Of a DNA stretch of 64,000 nt, positions 34,736 through 46,135 are shown piece after piece. The translations under genes were made by a program, and so were the position numbers. The stretch's first letter is position 1, and every line of letters starts with the position of its first letter. Origin of the DNA: Microcebus murinus (lineage: Eukaryota > Chordata > Mammalia > Primates > Cheirogaleidae); the NCBI RefSeq assembly GCF_040939455.1, contig NC_134108.1, positions 7,035,501 through 7,099,500 on the forward strand. Reading direction: 5' to 3'. The notes under the pieces are model-generated. The model was given only the letters and a program-made list of their open reading frames with translations. It did no database searches and was not told the DNA's origin.

Positions 34736-36189
34736 AGCCCCTGACCTTCGTAAAGCTCCAGAATGGTAGTAACCCTGGTAACCCAGAAAGTTTTTAAAGT
34801 ATCTGTCAGGGCATTAACTTACATAGTTTTATGTCTCTCTTTGTTGATATCCACGAATCATATTCAAGCAGGCAAACCTCCCTCAAATGTGTATGCATTT
34901 CGCTTTTTAAAACTGGTTTTATTCTTCATTTAAAGTGCCTTCAGAAATCAGGTGTCTACTCTCCAGGTGGGTCTTCTTGTTCTTTGGGGAAGTAAACACT
35001 AAGCAGCCCTGCTAAATGGAATAGGAGCAGCCACCTAACAGATGCGACTCTAGGGAAGTACCAGTGATAGCGTCTTCTCACACCCAACCACATGCCATGT
35101 CCTGTCCTGTTCAACTGTGAGATCTCTATCAATAAGACCACCATAGTTTATAAAGCAGTCCCCAGCTTTACCCACAGATTAAGTCGAATTAAAGGACCCA
35201 AAACACAGGTAGGTACACACTGCCTGGCAGCGCTGCCATGGGATTCTATGCTTAGAGCACTCAGTATAGAGCCACACACCGTGTGCTAACACACCCCTAC
35301 ACGGCATTATGGAGCATGTACAACTGCAACCATCTACAATCCCAAGTGCAAGAGGAGGTCACCAGACCAAAGAACATGTTTAACAGCCACAGAAAGGGCA
35401 CTCACTCCCACCTCCCTCCAGGGATTTCTCCATTATTCAAGTAGGTGCTTTAAAATGTTAATGACAAAAGAATAAAGCAAAGACAAAACTTTGTCTTCAA
35501 TTTACCAGAGCATATTCAATCATTTTTTGAAAATTAAGTTGAGCTATGATTGTAGACAAAGCACAGTAAAACTGCTCATGCCTGCAACCCTTGCTCTACT
35601 GAGGCAGTTTCTGAGTCGATTATTACAAAGTGATCCCTCTTATCCAACCCCTCAGCTTTCCTCACTTCTTTCGGATGTTGCTCTTTGCCCCAAAGCAGTT
35701 TTACCAAAACTATTCCCTGGGAGAGCCTCGACCTTTGTCCCCTTGCATTTCAGATAAGCATTTGGGCAACTGGAATAAGTTGCTGCCACCTTCAAACGTT
35801 GACATCTCCTTTCCTTTGACCCCTGGAGACCACAAGCCAATCCGGACCCGCCAACGTCGCTTGCCCAAGAGACTGAAGTTCCCTACTATGAGTCCACCCA
35901 TAATTTCCGACTACTGCGACAACACATCGCAAGATAACGTCGCGTTAGGTGCTTTGACTCCCGAGAAGGTGTGTGAGAAGCATCTATATAACCTGGCTCC
36001 TATGATCTTTTTTTGTTCACACCTGAAAGCAAAGCATCTCTCCGTTAGCTCACTGGCACGGGAAAGTAAGGAAAGGTCTTTTCTGGCATTTAGGACGCCT
36101 GGCTTCCAGGTGTGGGATGAAGCCGGTCAGTCGCCATCTCCGCTGACCTGCCCTGGTGGCCAACTTCTCGCACTCTACGTGTCGCCAGA
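34736..36189. other. Repeat-poor DNA just inside intron 1
   Basis: No recognised repeat over about 1.4 kb next to the exon 1 CpG island. Low repeat density near a promoter often marks regulatory DNA, but no specific site is called. The 241-codon plus frame reaching into the CpG island is antisense to the gene and not supported. Confidence 0.35.
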
Positions 36190-36315
36190 GAGCCAGCACC
36201 GTCCTCTCCCGCCAGCTGTGGAACGCGGGACAGGCGCGTCCCGGAGAGATGCCCGAGCGAGCGCTGCAGCCCCGCGCGAGGGGCGGCGTGCCGGCGGGGA
36301 GCGGAGCGGGCGCGC

Positions 36316-36321
36316 CCTTAC
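36316..36321 (-). other. SLC22A3: Splice donor of SLC22A3 exon 1
   Basis: On the minus strand the exon ends GAG at 36322 and continues GTAAGG from 36321 to 36316, a near-consensus 5' splice site. The position matches the point where protein similarity to SLC22A3 stops: the open frame continues past it with an Arg/Pro/Ala-rich tail unlike the family. The junction falls between codons. Confidence 0.93.
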
Positions 36322-36756
36322 CTCGCTGACGATGGTGGCGTGGGCCTGGGCGTAGCGCCAGCCGCCGCGGCACGGCACGAGGGGCGCCGAGCGGTTCGGG
36401 AAGGCGGCGAGCGGGTCGGAGCAGCTGAGCGCGCCCGCGGCGGCGGCGCTGGCGTTGACCGCCTCCAGGAGGTAGCGCTGGCAGCGGCCGTCGCCGGGGC
36501 GCACAGGGGCCGCGGGGCCGCGGCGGGCGGGCGCCGTGCGGTTCCACTCCTCCTCCGGGCTCCAGCCGCAGCGCTCGGCCAACGCCGCGGCGCTCGGCCC
36601 GCGGCACCAGTAGTGGTCGGGCTGGGTGCCCAGGAACACCACGCTGACGAAGAGGAAGGCGAAGGTGACGCCCGTCAGGCACAGCAGCAGGAACACGCGC
36701 CGCTGGAAGCGCCCGAACTCGCCGGCTCTCTGCAGCGCCTCGTCGAAGGAGGGCAT
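36322..36756 (-). CDS. SLC22A3: SLC22A3 (OCT3) coding exon 1, residues 1-145, partial gene
   Basis: First coding exon of organic cation transporter 3, a polyspecific, electrogenic facilitative carrier of the major facilitator superfamily. It moves monoamines, MPP+ and metformin-like cations across the plasma membrane (extraneuronal uptake 2). Read on the minus strand, the exon starts at ATG 36756-36754 with an A at -3. Residues 1-20 ([10 protein letters not shown]...) match the cytoplasmic N-terminus I know for SLC22A3. Residues 21-43 are the first membrane span. Residues 44-145 are the large extracellular loop, with N-glycosylation sequons at N72, N101 and N121 and cysteines at 51, 63, 92, 112 and 129. 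Translation runs open without interruption to ...AHATIVSE, followed directly by a GTAAGG donor, so the exon ends in phase 0. An alanine-rich patch around 102-109 and a Pro/Arg/Gly segment around 81-90 look variable. The remaining exons lie off the left edge. SLC22A1 and SLC22A2 are paralogues, but the N-terminal sequence fits SLC22A3 best. Confidence 0.97.
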
Positions 36757-37934
36757 GGTGCGCGCGGCCGCCGCTCGGCCCCTCGGCTCCGCGCCCCGCC
36801 GCCCGCCGCTGTCGCGCGCCTCCGCGAGCGGGTCCTGCCGCCCGCCGCCCCGGCCTCTGAGTGACCCGCGGGCCCCGCCGGCCGCCTCCCTTTAGCCCGC
36901 CGCCTCCCCCGCGCCACCCGCCCCACTCGCCCTGGCGCCGTGCCCGCGTCCGCCGCGCCTCCTGCCCCCCGCCACCCCCGCCTCGCCCCGTGGGTGCCCT
37001 CCGCAGCCCCAGGGAGGTCCCGCGAGAAGCCTCCGCGGACCCGGCGCACGGGGTCGGGGTGGGCGCGCGGCAAATCCCGGGTGGCAGCGACTGGCTGCGC
37101 GCCACCGCGCGCCAGGGACCCGGCCCGGGACTGCGAGTGACGGGCGCAGCCTTGGGCCTGGCGCGAAGCTCCATTTGGTCCCTGCCAGCAACCTGCTCTG
37201 CAGTCGGTCCTGGGTCAGGCTCCAAAAGAAGAAAGTTTCAGGGTCACCCAGCCATTCCCGGGGTTCCTGGAACTCGGTCTCTCCGCGGTCCCGAGTGCAG
37301 ACTGAGGACTAAGGACGCGCGCGGCCCCGGTCCCGTACCTGTACCCGGAGAGCCCCCTCCAGCCTCGCCCACTGCCTGCGCAGAGGCCGCGCTGTGCCCG
37401 CGGGGCAGCCCGTTCAGAGACTCCGCTTGGCATCTGCCCCTGACCCATCGCAGAGCTAGAAGCAGGCGGGATTAGATTTTTGGCGACATCTCCAAGATTG
37501 TCCAACTTTTTCAAAAGGGCAGCTGGGTCACCCACATGGGTTGAGCGACCTGCTCAGAGTCCTGGAAGTTCAAGGTGAGAAGAGACCACCTCAAGGCCAG
37601 ATCAGATACAGGTTTCCTTCGCCAGGACCTTTCAACCCTACTCTCAGCCTGAATCGCAGGGAAAGGTTGTTTGTGGTTGGTTCGAATCCTTGTTTTTTTA
37701 CTTCTTTATTACCCCCAAAGATGTGCAGAGCGGAGTAGGATACCGCCTCCAGGCTGCTGCTCCCTGCCCAGGCCGCAGTGTCCGAGTCAGGACACTTTCC
37801 CCGGCCCTGGTTAGAATCCACTTCTGGGCTGCAGCCTTTGGCTGTGCGGACCACCCCGCACGCGCTGCTCTGTAGGCATTTTGAGAGACAAACCCAATCA
37901 CACCCATCTTTGTATCTTCGAAACGTCCACATCT

Positions 37935-38150
37935 GTTCTATGTCTGCACTGTCCAATATGGTACCTATTACCCATGTGTGCCCATTTCAATTTAGATTAA
38001 TTTAAATTAAATCAAATTAAAACTTCTTTTTCTTGTGAGCCATGTTCCAAGTGCTCAACAGGCACGCGTCTAGTGGCTGACACATGGGACTGCATGGACG
38101 GAGAACATATCCATCATCACAGGAAGTTCTGGCGCACAGCCCTGATGCAG
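37935..38150. mobile_element. hAT-like MER-type MITE fossil
   Basis: ctgcactgtccaatatggta, cccatttcaatttagatta, caagtgctcaacaggcac, tctagtggctgacac and tccatcatcacaggaag follow a common nonautonomous DNA transposon with near-palindromic halves; exact name not certain. Confidence 0.6.
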
Positions 38151-40085
38151 ACATAGTGATGAATAGATGTCGGTTAAACACGGATCATAGGAATCAATTC
38201 TCCCCTAACTTTAGCTTTTGTAAAACACGCTGACATTGACTCTTTTTGAAAAAGTAATGGTTCTGGTTTATTCATCTGAAATTTTATGGTTGTTATTTTT
38301 ATTGCATTTAGAAATGAATATACCAGGTATAACAGATATACCAGGAATGGTTATACCAGGATATACCAGTATATTCACCACATATTGAGTTACCGAAATA
38401 TGTCATTTTAATGATATTTTTACTGTTTGGGAAGAGTAAAGCACAAAGAAGATTAATTTGTTTGGGAATATTATAATAAATGGTGAAACAAAACTTTTTT
38501 TCTAAGATCTGTTGGAGGAAAATTTGGCAGGTGAAGTGGTGTATGTGCTCAGGCCTAAGGAAAAAAATGAGAAATCATATTTTCTGTTTTAGCAAGTTGG
38601 TAAAATTGTTTGAAAGACTCTTATTCTTTCCTTTTTTGGCATGGAGTGGCTATTTTTTACCTTAGCATGTGAATGTACTAAAAACTACAGAGCACATCCA
38701 TTATTCTATGACCTATAATTAGAATCTAACTTAGATTTAAGTTGACCAACATTCATAATTATCTTTTACTTGCCAGTTAACTACAACTTGGACTCTCTTA
38801 GAGGAAAGTCTCTGGGGAAAATATCACAGATAGTATTATCCTTTTGAAATAAATGCTTTCTCCATACTTGAAGCGTCTAGGGTGTTAGACTTAAAGTCAC
38901 TTTTGGAGAAGGTGGTAGCCAATAAAAATGCTAAACAGGACTAAATCTTCCAGAGTCGAATTATGACAAGGTAGAAAACCTTATGTAAGCCTGAGAGACT
39001 TCTAGAGTTCCTGTCTTTCATCACAAATGGCTGAGGGCAGGAGTGGTAAGAAGGTTTGGGCTCAGGTCCCACGACTGTCACCTGCAGAGAGCTCTGTAGA
39101 GCACAGTGTTGAGGATGACTTGGAAGCTGAGGGGAAAGCAGGCCCCAGTTGATCAGGAATGCTCACTGCAGGGAGAGGAGAGGGCAGAGGCAGAATGTGA
39201 AGAACCTTCATCCTTCTATTGGTCGGTGCAGCCTGGGAAGTGCCAGATTCCACAATATTCTCTATCTCCACAATTCTTAAAGCAGGCATCCTGTCCCTTA
39301 ACTCACATCATAAAGCATCCCATCTAATGAATGGCATTTTCGCCACAGAGTTAATGCAATTCGTTTAGAATATTCCTTCTGTATACAGATGTGTTCATTC
39401 TAGAGTGGCCCCAGAGGTTCTCAACATCTAATCATTTGTAATTTGAGAGAAACACAAAACTTGACTTACATGCGCTTCAGGATAGGTGGATGGGAGCCTA
39501 GCAAACCCCGCAACAGCATCCCAACACACTTTGCTCGGGGTTTTTCCAGTCATCGAGGAGGTAAAGTGAAAAACCAAATTTGTCTTTTTTGTGTAAGACA
39601 AAACAGCTTGCTTGTGCTGTAGTGAAATTCATTACTTTGGGATTTGTGAAGAGCTCAGTAAAGAGGCCACTGTGCTGCTAACTAAAGCTCTATGAAAATA
39701 TTGCCTAGAAGTTTCCACTGTTGGACCTCATTATGGATGAAATTTTCTTTTAGTGAGGTACCTTCTGCAGTTTGGTAATGGTTCCCCTGGGAAAAGCATT
39801 CCAGAGAGATCCACCGTTTCTGAATCTCAATGCCATTGTGCATAAGTCATGCAAGTGCAATATCCAAATGGGAGAAGGCCATCTCAGGAAAGTTGCAGGC
39901 ATCAATTAAAACTTGATTTAAACCTCTCAACTAATCAAACTTAAAACTGAAGAATAACACCTTCATTGAAATTGTTATGGAAGCATTATTTCTTGAAAAG
40001 GAACGATGCTCACAGCATGTTCTGTAAAAGAAACAGGTTGCAAAGGCCACATTTGATATCGGTGCTTCTCAGCCACCTGTGATCA
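38151..40085. other. Upstream DNA, nothing firm
   Basis: At 38322-38372 an ATACCAGG motif recurs three times with a fourth partial match. Otherwise no gene or repeat identified. Confidence 0.35.
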
Positions 40086-40089
40086 GACT

Positions 40090-40108
40090 TCTGTCTGTCT
40101 GTCTGTCA
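40090..40108. repeat. (CTGT)n short tandem repeat
   Basis: About four and a half CTGT units. Confidence 0.9.
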
Positions 40109-40879
40109 GATTGAAAACCCAGATTTTCAAATCTGTTGCAGATCAATACAGGCATGACCAGTGTGCAGCTCATAGCACATGCACCCAGAGGTGATTTCAC
40201 AACGCTGGAACTGCTCTACTCCTGCTCATGGAGATGCAGCCACTGGCCACACACCAGGGTGTCGTGGTGGTGTCAGATTGGTTTAAACCTTTCTAAGTGT
40301 CTACTCCCAACTTCCGCACTTATCTACCTGAGAACAGGGAATAACAATTTACAGACCGGCTCTAGCAGTTCATTCTCTACAATCCCACTGTTTTGTAAAA
40401 TAACATATGTATGTTCTCTGTAGGAATTCATTATTGGATCCTGAGTACAAGTCGATGCTGTCACACTGCAGGTGCTCAACAAGTATTTGTGGACTGAATG
40501 ACATTTCCAGTCTGCACATGCAGGAGAGGTACTCTGGAGTGTTGGCAGTGGTTGTCCTCGGGTAGATACCAGTAGGGTGATTCTAGTGTCGAGAGAGGCA
40601 GGGGCAGGGAGGCAGGGGCAGTTGAGGGGTTATTTACAAGGGCAGTATGGTGCCCCAGTCCATGGCACTGATGCCAGTTGTCTATGGCTGAGGTATAGGA
40701 ACACCAGCAGGGTCCTCCTCCTCCTCCTCCTGGGGCCCACTCTGGGCATGCTCTTGGGGTCAGCTCCTGCTTCCTGGCCTCTCCCCCGTCTACCTTCTGA
40801 CCCTGGTTCTCCAGCCTTCCTGTTGACTCTGTGAGACACTAGTCTTTATTTTCCCAGCACAGCTATTCTCTTAGCCAGT
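40109..40879. other. Unique interval
   Basis: A MIR/L2-type end (caggtgctcaacaagtattt) lies at 40469-40490 and a CTC repeat (ctcctcctcctcctcctgg) at about 40714-40732. No gene. Confidence 0.35.
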
Positions 40880-40884
40880 GTTGG

Positions 40885-41280
40885 TGCTATGGACTAAACT
40901 GTGTTCACCCAAAATCCACATGTTCAAGGCCTCACCCTCAATGTGTTGGTATTTGTCAGGTGCAGCTTTTGAGACATAAAAGTTTTGAGTCTTTTAGTTT
41001 TATGTAGTTTTAGATGAAGTCTTGAGGGTGGGGCCCTCGTGATTAGTGCCCTTATAAGAAGAGACACCAGAGAGCTTGCTCTCTCTCTGTCATGTGAGTG
41101 TACAGTGAGAAGGTGGTCATCTGCTCGCCAGGAAGAAAGCCCTCCCCAGAACCCAGTCGTGCTGGCACCCTGATTTCGGACTTCCGGCCTCCAGAACTGT
41201 GAGATATTAAATGGCATGTCTGTTGTTTAAGCCACCTAGTTCATGGTATTCTGTTATGGCTGTCCCAGCAGACTGAGAGA
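40885..41280 (+). mobile_element. MaLR-type LTR (MLT/MST clade) with flanking duplication
   Basis: Starts TGCTATGGACTAAACTGTG and contains gatgaagtcttgagggtgg, gattagtgcccttataagaa, gacttccggcctccagaact, gtgagatattaaatggc and gtttaagccacctagttcat, ending ACTGAGAGA. Flanked by GTTGG (40880-40884) and GTTGA (41281-41285), a 5-base duplication with one change, the size expected for ERVL/MaLR elements. Noncoding solo LTR. Confidence 0.85.
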
Positions 41281-41285
41281 GTTGA

Positions 41286-43100
41286 TACCGTTTGTTTCCA
41301 TCAAGAACACTCACCCATTAGAAAAAGAAATTGAAGAAAGTTACTCAAGATCTACTTTTAATTGTATAAAACCTGCAAATGTTACTTATTAGAAATATTA
41401 AGAAAAATATCTTAAAATTTGGAAACTTAGTGATGTTTTTAATACAGAAACTATTTCTCATTTAGCTTTTTATCAGCCACAGGAGAAAGAGATTAGGTTT
41501 CTAACAATTTGGAAACCCAGGTTTTTCAAATTTTCTACGTGTTTATGTTAGTAGAAATCACAAAATATGGAGCTTCAAATCTCTGCTCAGTGGCTCACTA
41601 TCCAAATGGCATTGCACATGAGGATGTAAGGCTTGGATGTGGCTATTTTTCTTAATGTGAGCAATCTTCAATCTTCCAGACTCCAGAGCTTCAGGATGCC
41701 CGTCCCCTGCTGCCCTCACAGTGCTGGGCCCAGGAGCTATTTGATTTCAAAAAGTAAATGTTCCTCTCTGGGATTGATTTTTTTAAATACACTTAAAGCA
41801 AGCAGGTTCACATATAACACCATGTAGGTCTGATGTAAACATTTTGCAAAAAATACCAATGGGGCACTTTAAATAAATTTTAACTAAAGTCATCATTCTA
41901 TTTGCAGGTTACTTTCCTTTCAAATGGATTTTTGTTTGTATTTTTGAAATTGCAAATTATTTCTTTCCTAGTGTACACTGTAGTAAAAGTGTAAATTTCT
42001 GGTTCTAGTATAAGCCAATAAATAATTTTTTCTCCAAAATACAGCACAATTAAGATCATCGGAACATTTCCTGATTGTAAAATGAGTTCAAATTCTCTTT
42101 TCTTCTAAATACAAAGATAAAATGTATAACTGATGGTGATCCAGGCCATTTTTAGTGCTGTGTGTACATATTTATTGAGGCAGGTGTTGTAATGCAGTTT
42201 GAGGAATGCTGGCAGATGAAATATTTAATTTTGTGAGGTTTCAAAGCTATGTTTTAAACATGAAAGGTGAAAGCCGTGCAAAAAATTCAAAAGAAAATCA
42301 TTTTGTAATGAGTCCTAAAGAAATAAGATAAAGGAAACAAGAATATCCACTAGAAGTTTTGATGTAAATGGCAGGAGTATATATAAATATTTCTGTTTTA
42401 ACTGCTTTTTATTGTCTTTTTATGTAATTAAAAGTCTAGTTAATTTTGGGATTTATCTTGAGTAGCAGTATTGGAAGGCTATGCCCGAGGCACTGCTGTA
42501 AATACTAGGAGAAGGGCAGGAGAGGGGACGTGGATGAGACCCAGTGTGAACAGCAGGGTGGGGAGAGACTAATAAATCGCTGCTTCGATTTCATGTCACC
42601 ACGTCTTAGGTTCTCCCTGGAATCCACAGCCTGAATTCTGATCTCAAATTCTCAGTGAGATAAAGCTACGTGGGACATGTTTACTTTTCTGAAAACAGAT
42701 GAGACTGCTCTGTTCTGTGCATTTCTGGCTCTCTGCAGTTAGAGCCTGCTGAGACCGTGGGTGTCTCTCCCGAGTCTTCCGAGAAAGCCCAGTCACCTTT
42801 CTCAGATCTGCCAAGTGGGTGCCGAGGTTCCAGCCACATCTAGGCACAGTGATGTGTTCTCCTCGAGAGGTTTCCTCAGAAACCAGGGCTCCTCCTGTGA
42901 GCTAACTGCCACCCTCAAAGGCGGGCTTGTCCCTGTTCCATCCACATCGCCCAGCTCAAATCTCTTACCAAGTTTTATGTCGTTTTCACTTTGAATCTGA
43001 CATTCAGGTTAGGTTCCCTCTTACATCCACAGAATTCCATGGAAGGAGCTCTCTGCTGGGGATCCTGCTGTGTGCTGTCCATGCTGTATCCCTGGGGTCC
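41286..43100. other. Upstream DNA, nothing identified
   Basis: Includes an AT-rich stretch (41850-42450) without recognised repeats. No exon supported. Confidence 0.35.
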
Positions 43101-43109
43101 CCAGAACCA

Positions 43110-43200
43110 GGCTCACAGGGACTGCCAGCCTTTCACAGGGAGGGATCTGAGGCTTGGGAAAGTTGACATCATTTGTCCAAATGCCACACAGGCTGAAGTG
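43110..43200 (-). mobile_element. Probable MIR fragment, antisense
   Basis: agggatctgaggcttgggaa, agttgacatcatttgtccaa and atgccacacaggctga loosely follow the antisense MIR core. Confidence 0.4.
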
Positions 43201-43660
43201 GCTCCTGGTCACCCTCTGTCTGCTGTTCCTACCGTTCTGGTCCCCTGCGGGGGTCCTCACTTGTACGCTTTCGCCACTGTCACATCTTCTCTCACACTTC
43301 CCCCGTGACTTTTATGTGAGTACAAGACATTTTTTTATTTTCACTTAAGCTCCATTTTTTAAAAAAATAACACTGTCATATGCTTTCTACAATGATCTCT
43401 ATATGATATCTTTGACATGAGGGTATCATCGGATTTTTTTTTTTTTACTGAAATAAATTTTGGAAGCCATTTAATCTAACTTTCTTACTTTACGATCCAG
43501 TAATTAAGGACCAAAGAGATTAAGTGACTCAGTGAAAAGGACTTCACTCAAGTTTATAGCAATAGTGAGAATGGATCCAGGTCCACACACTGTGATAAAT
43601 ATGCAGACTCAGATTAATTTTTTAAATCCTTCATTTCAACTTATTCATTTAGTTACAAAT

Positions 43661-43730
43661 ATATTCTACGATTTAAAAATATTCTACTGAAGAATATTCT
43701 ATTTAAGAATATTCTACGATTTAAAAAAAT
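43661..43730. repeat. Local direct repeats (ATATTCTACGATTTAAA)
   Basis: The 17-base motif occurs at 43661 and 43709 (period 48), with shorter ATATTCTA copies between. Confidence 0.85.
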
Positions 43731-43984
43731 CGTTGCCTTTTTTATATCAAAATTATATCAATATAAAACCTACTCAGTCTTCACTCAAATAACAATGTCA
43801 GGTTTTTTTACAGTGTAAAATGGAAGCTTTTGTTACAAAAATAGTTTTATCATTTGCACTTGAAAAATGAAATGATCTCATAATTCCAAGGCATTATATT
43901 TGTTTAGGGGGAAAAAGGTAACTAATCAAATCCAGATAAGCTTTCTACCTGAGTTAATAGCTTTGTAGCAACATCAGCTTCCTG

Positions 43985-44130
43985 GCTGAGACAAGGCACT
44001 GTGGTTGCAGTTCTGTAAGACATGATCATTGAAGAAGCAGCTGGAGGGGGTGGATGGAAACTCTCTGTACTATTTTGGCAACTTCTCGTGAGTCTTGAAC
44101 TATTTCAAAATAAAAAGTGTTTTACTTTTT
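43985..44130 (+). mobile_element. L1M 3' end
   Basis: ctctctgtactattttggca, acttctcgtgagtcttga and actatttcaaaataaaaagt is the typical end of old L1 elements. A T-run follows. Confidence 0.7.
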
Positions 44131-45880
44131 TTTTTTTTTCTTGTTTTTAAGTAATGACATATTGCTAGGACAACCAGCCCTGAAACACTTTGCAAAAATG
44201 ATCATGCCCTTGAGCCCTTCCTTTGAAGGACATGGCAGTCTCCTACTTCCAATTCCAGTGCCACCTCCCTGGCCCGCGCCATCCCCAGCCTCACAGCTGC
44301 AGAGGCACTCTCGGTGGACTTCAGAATGCGGGAAACTAAAGAGAGTTTTATGACGTTGCCTGAGAGTTGAGGCCTCCTTCTTAGCATTGTTTCGATGGGG
44401 AAATGCTTCTATGCTCCAGAGACCCAAATTGCAAGTGTACTCTTGAAGCCCAACTATTTGTAAGTTGGGAGCTGCCTGTGCGCTCACTGCCATGAGTGTG
44501 ACCTTGGGTTTAGCACAGAGGACATGGAAAGCTTTCGTTCTTCTGCTTTGATGTAAACATTCATCTTTATATGGGAAAAGATACAAGTTTTACCAATATG
44601 GTGATCAATCACACTTTCCCAAGGCAAGTTTTATAAGGTTATGACTGAAAAAAAAGTATTTATGTTTCTTCTACTCTTTTACTTTTGTAATCATTAGTGT
44701 TAATCAGTGATCTTGCTGTCTTTGCTTAATAAATACAGCCACACTTGGTGTATAAGGTTTGTATGTGCACATCCCACAACACACCTGACTGTTCTGTACC
44801 TCAGAACAGTCTGTGTTTAATAACCTGGCTCTCTGGGGCATCAGACTGTGCTCACAAATGCAGCCCTTGGACAGGTCCACGCGAACTGCAGTAGCTATCA
44901 GTACTTCCCACTCCTAGGGGAAGCCCTGTCCTTGCGCACTCTCGTGTTCTGGGGACCGCCAGGAGCTGACTTTTATGCACATCCCAAATACTATTTTGAC
45001 AGTTTTCTGCACTTCTTGTACCTTTCCAGGAATCTCTAAGACAACTGTGGGTGGAGATGTCTCATTTGTACTGTGGAATTGCATCTTACTCACAGGTTAA
45101 GTCCTTAAGTCAGAGAACAAGGAGAAAATAAGGTTAAAATATGGTTTAAAATCATCCTTGAATGGCTTTTCAGTGTCCAGAAAGAGAACAGATCATGGTT
45201 CCTTTGGTCAGGGACCAGATGCAGCAATTGGCTTGAGCCCAACGATCATCTCATTGGAAAACAGAGAATTAGAATGGTGATGTGTACATGTGGGAGGCCA
45301 GAAATGGCAGATGCACATTTACTTGTGCACACTCTGTGGGGAGTTGTGGGGGGCTGGATGAGCTTCACTTGAGGCTCGGCCCACAGGTTTCCATGACTCC
45401 TGTCTCTAGTGCATCCCTCAGCTCTGCATATGTCTGACCCAAGTATAATCAGAAGTCAAGTTCTTTCCCACAGGTCTCCTGGGCTCCAGTCAAATCAGGA
45501 ATCACCCCTGGGCATCTGTATTCATGTCCCTGAAGATTCTTTCTGTGTGTCCAAAGCCCACAAAGTATGGTGGTCACCTACTTGACCAGCCAGTATACAC
45601 CTGAATCTCTGTTCCAGACCAACCAAATCTCCTTGTCACGTGCTAACACTGACCTGCCCACTGGGGTCCTCCCCAGTCCATCCCCCCATCATCTAAGCCC
45701 TCCTAGTCACATGTTTTCATCACTACCCCCAAGTCATGCCAATTCCCTCTTTTATACTTATGCTCAATTCTTCTCAAATCTGAAATGCTCTCACTTATCG
45801 CTTTCTTCTGCCCCCATGACCTCTATTCTATGAATATACATTTACATCCATGTTCATACAGTTTATATCAACATAACTAT
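44131..45880. other. Upstream DNA, nothing identified
   Basis: No exon, RNA gene or repeat that I can name. A 154-codon minus frame (44122-44586) starts in the T-run and is a chance frame. Confidence 0.35.
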
Positions 45881-45884
45881 CTAT

Positions 45885-46135
45885 TGTAGCAGGGTAGTTA
45901 AGTGACCAGCTTCTAGAAGCTGCTCTGGAATTCTACCTCTGTCACTTATTTGCTATTTGTCTTAGACACCTCGCTTACTCTATTTGAGTTAGTTTCCTCT
46001 TTGCTAAAACGGGGATCAATAACAGAATCAGCTTTGTAGGATTGTAGGGAGAAATAAATGAAACACTGTAAATTGATTGCTTAGCATAGTATCAGACAAA
46101 AGGAAGAATTCAATCAATGTTAACCATTGTTCAAA
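45885..46135 (+). mobile_element. MIR, sense, near full length
   Basis: gcagggtagttaagtgacca, ctacctctgtcacttatttg, agttagtttcctctttgcta, aaacggggatcaataacag and ggaagaattcaatcaatgtt match the whole sense MIR. Confidence 0.8.

Larger units (their letters stand above)
1..36321 (-). other. SLC22A3: SLC22A3 intron 1 (partial, at least 36 kb)
   Basis: Everything left of the exon 1 donor is intron 1 of SLC22A3, running towards coordinate 1 on the minus strand. I looked for the short second exon, which encodes the segment after TIVSE including transmembrane span 2, and found no candidate, so the intron continues beyond the window. A very long first intron fits what is known of this gene. The content is interspersed repeats, listed separately, in otherwise AT-rich unique DNA. 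Confidence 0.85.
36190..37440 (-). promoter_or_regulatory. SLC22A3: CpG island with SLC22A3 promoter and 5' UTR
   Basis: This block is very GC-rich and dense in CpG, in contrast to AT-rich DNA on both sides, and it spans coding exon 1 and about 700 bases upstream. Repeated GC-box-like motifs (CCGCCC/CCCCGCC) lie between about 36780 and 36990, and I see no TATA box at a suitable distance, which fits a dispersed-start Sp1-type promoter. The transcription start cannot be placed from sequence alone; it is probably within a few hundred bases of the ATG at 36756. In mouse the orthologue is imprinted in placenta through the Airn RNA, without a germline methylation mark on its own promoter; whether that applies to this species cannot be seen here. 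Long open frames on both strands here are a by-product of high GC. Confidence 0.85.

Noticed and set aside
36175..36321. Continuation of the SLC22A3 frame past the exon 1 donor (residues 146-193)
   Set aside because: It follows the GTAAGG donor and has no similarity to the transporter family; this is intron read-through.
1..36321. Search for SLC22A3 exon 2 within the window
   Set aside because: No stretch on the minus strand with acceptor-exon-donor structure and the expected transmembrane-2 coding sequence was found.
35630..36355. 241-codon plus-strand open frame
   Set aside because: Antisense to the gene; no domain recognised; its last third lies in the CpG island.
36340..36864. 174-codon plus-strand open frame
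   Set aside because: It is antisense to SLC22A3 exon 1 in a CpG island; GC-rich DNA rarely produces stops, and the sequence is low-complexity Ala/Gly/Arg.
36050..37225. 391-codon minus-strand open frame
   Set aside because: Overlaps exon 1 in another frame; compositionally biased Arg/Ala/Gly/Pro and crosses both promoter and intron.
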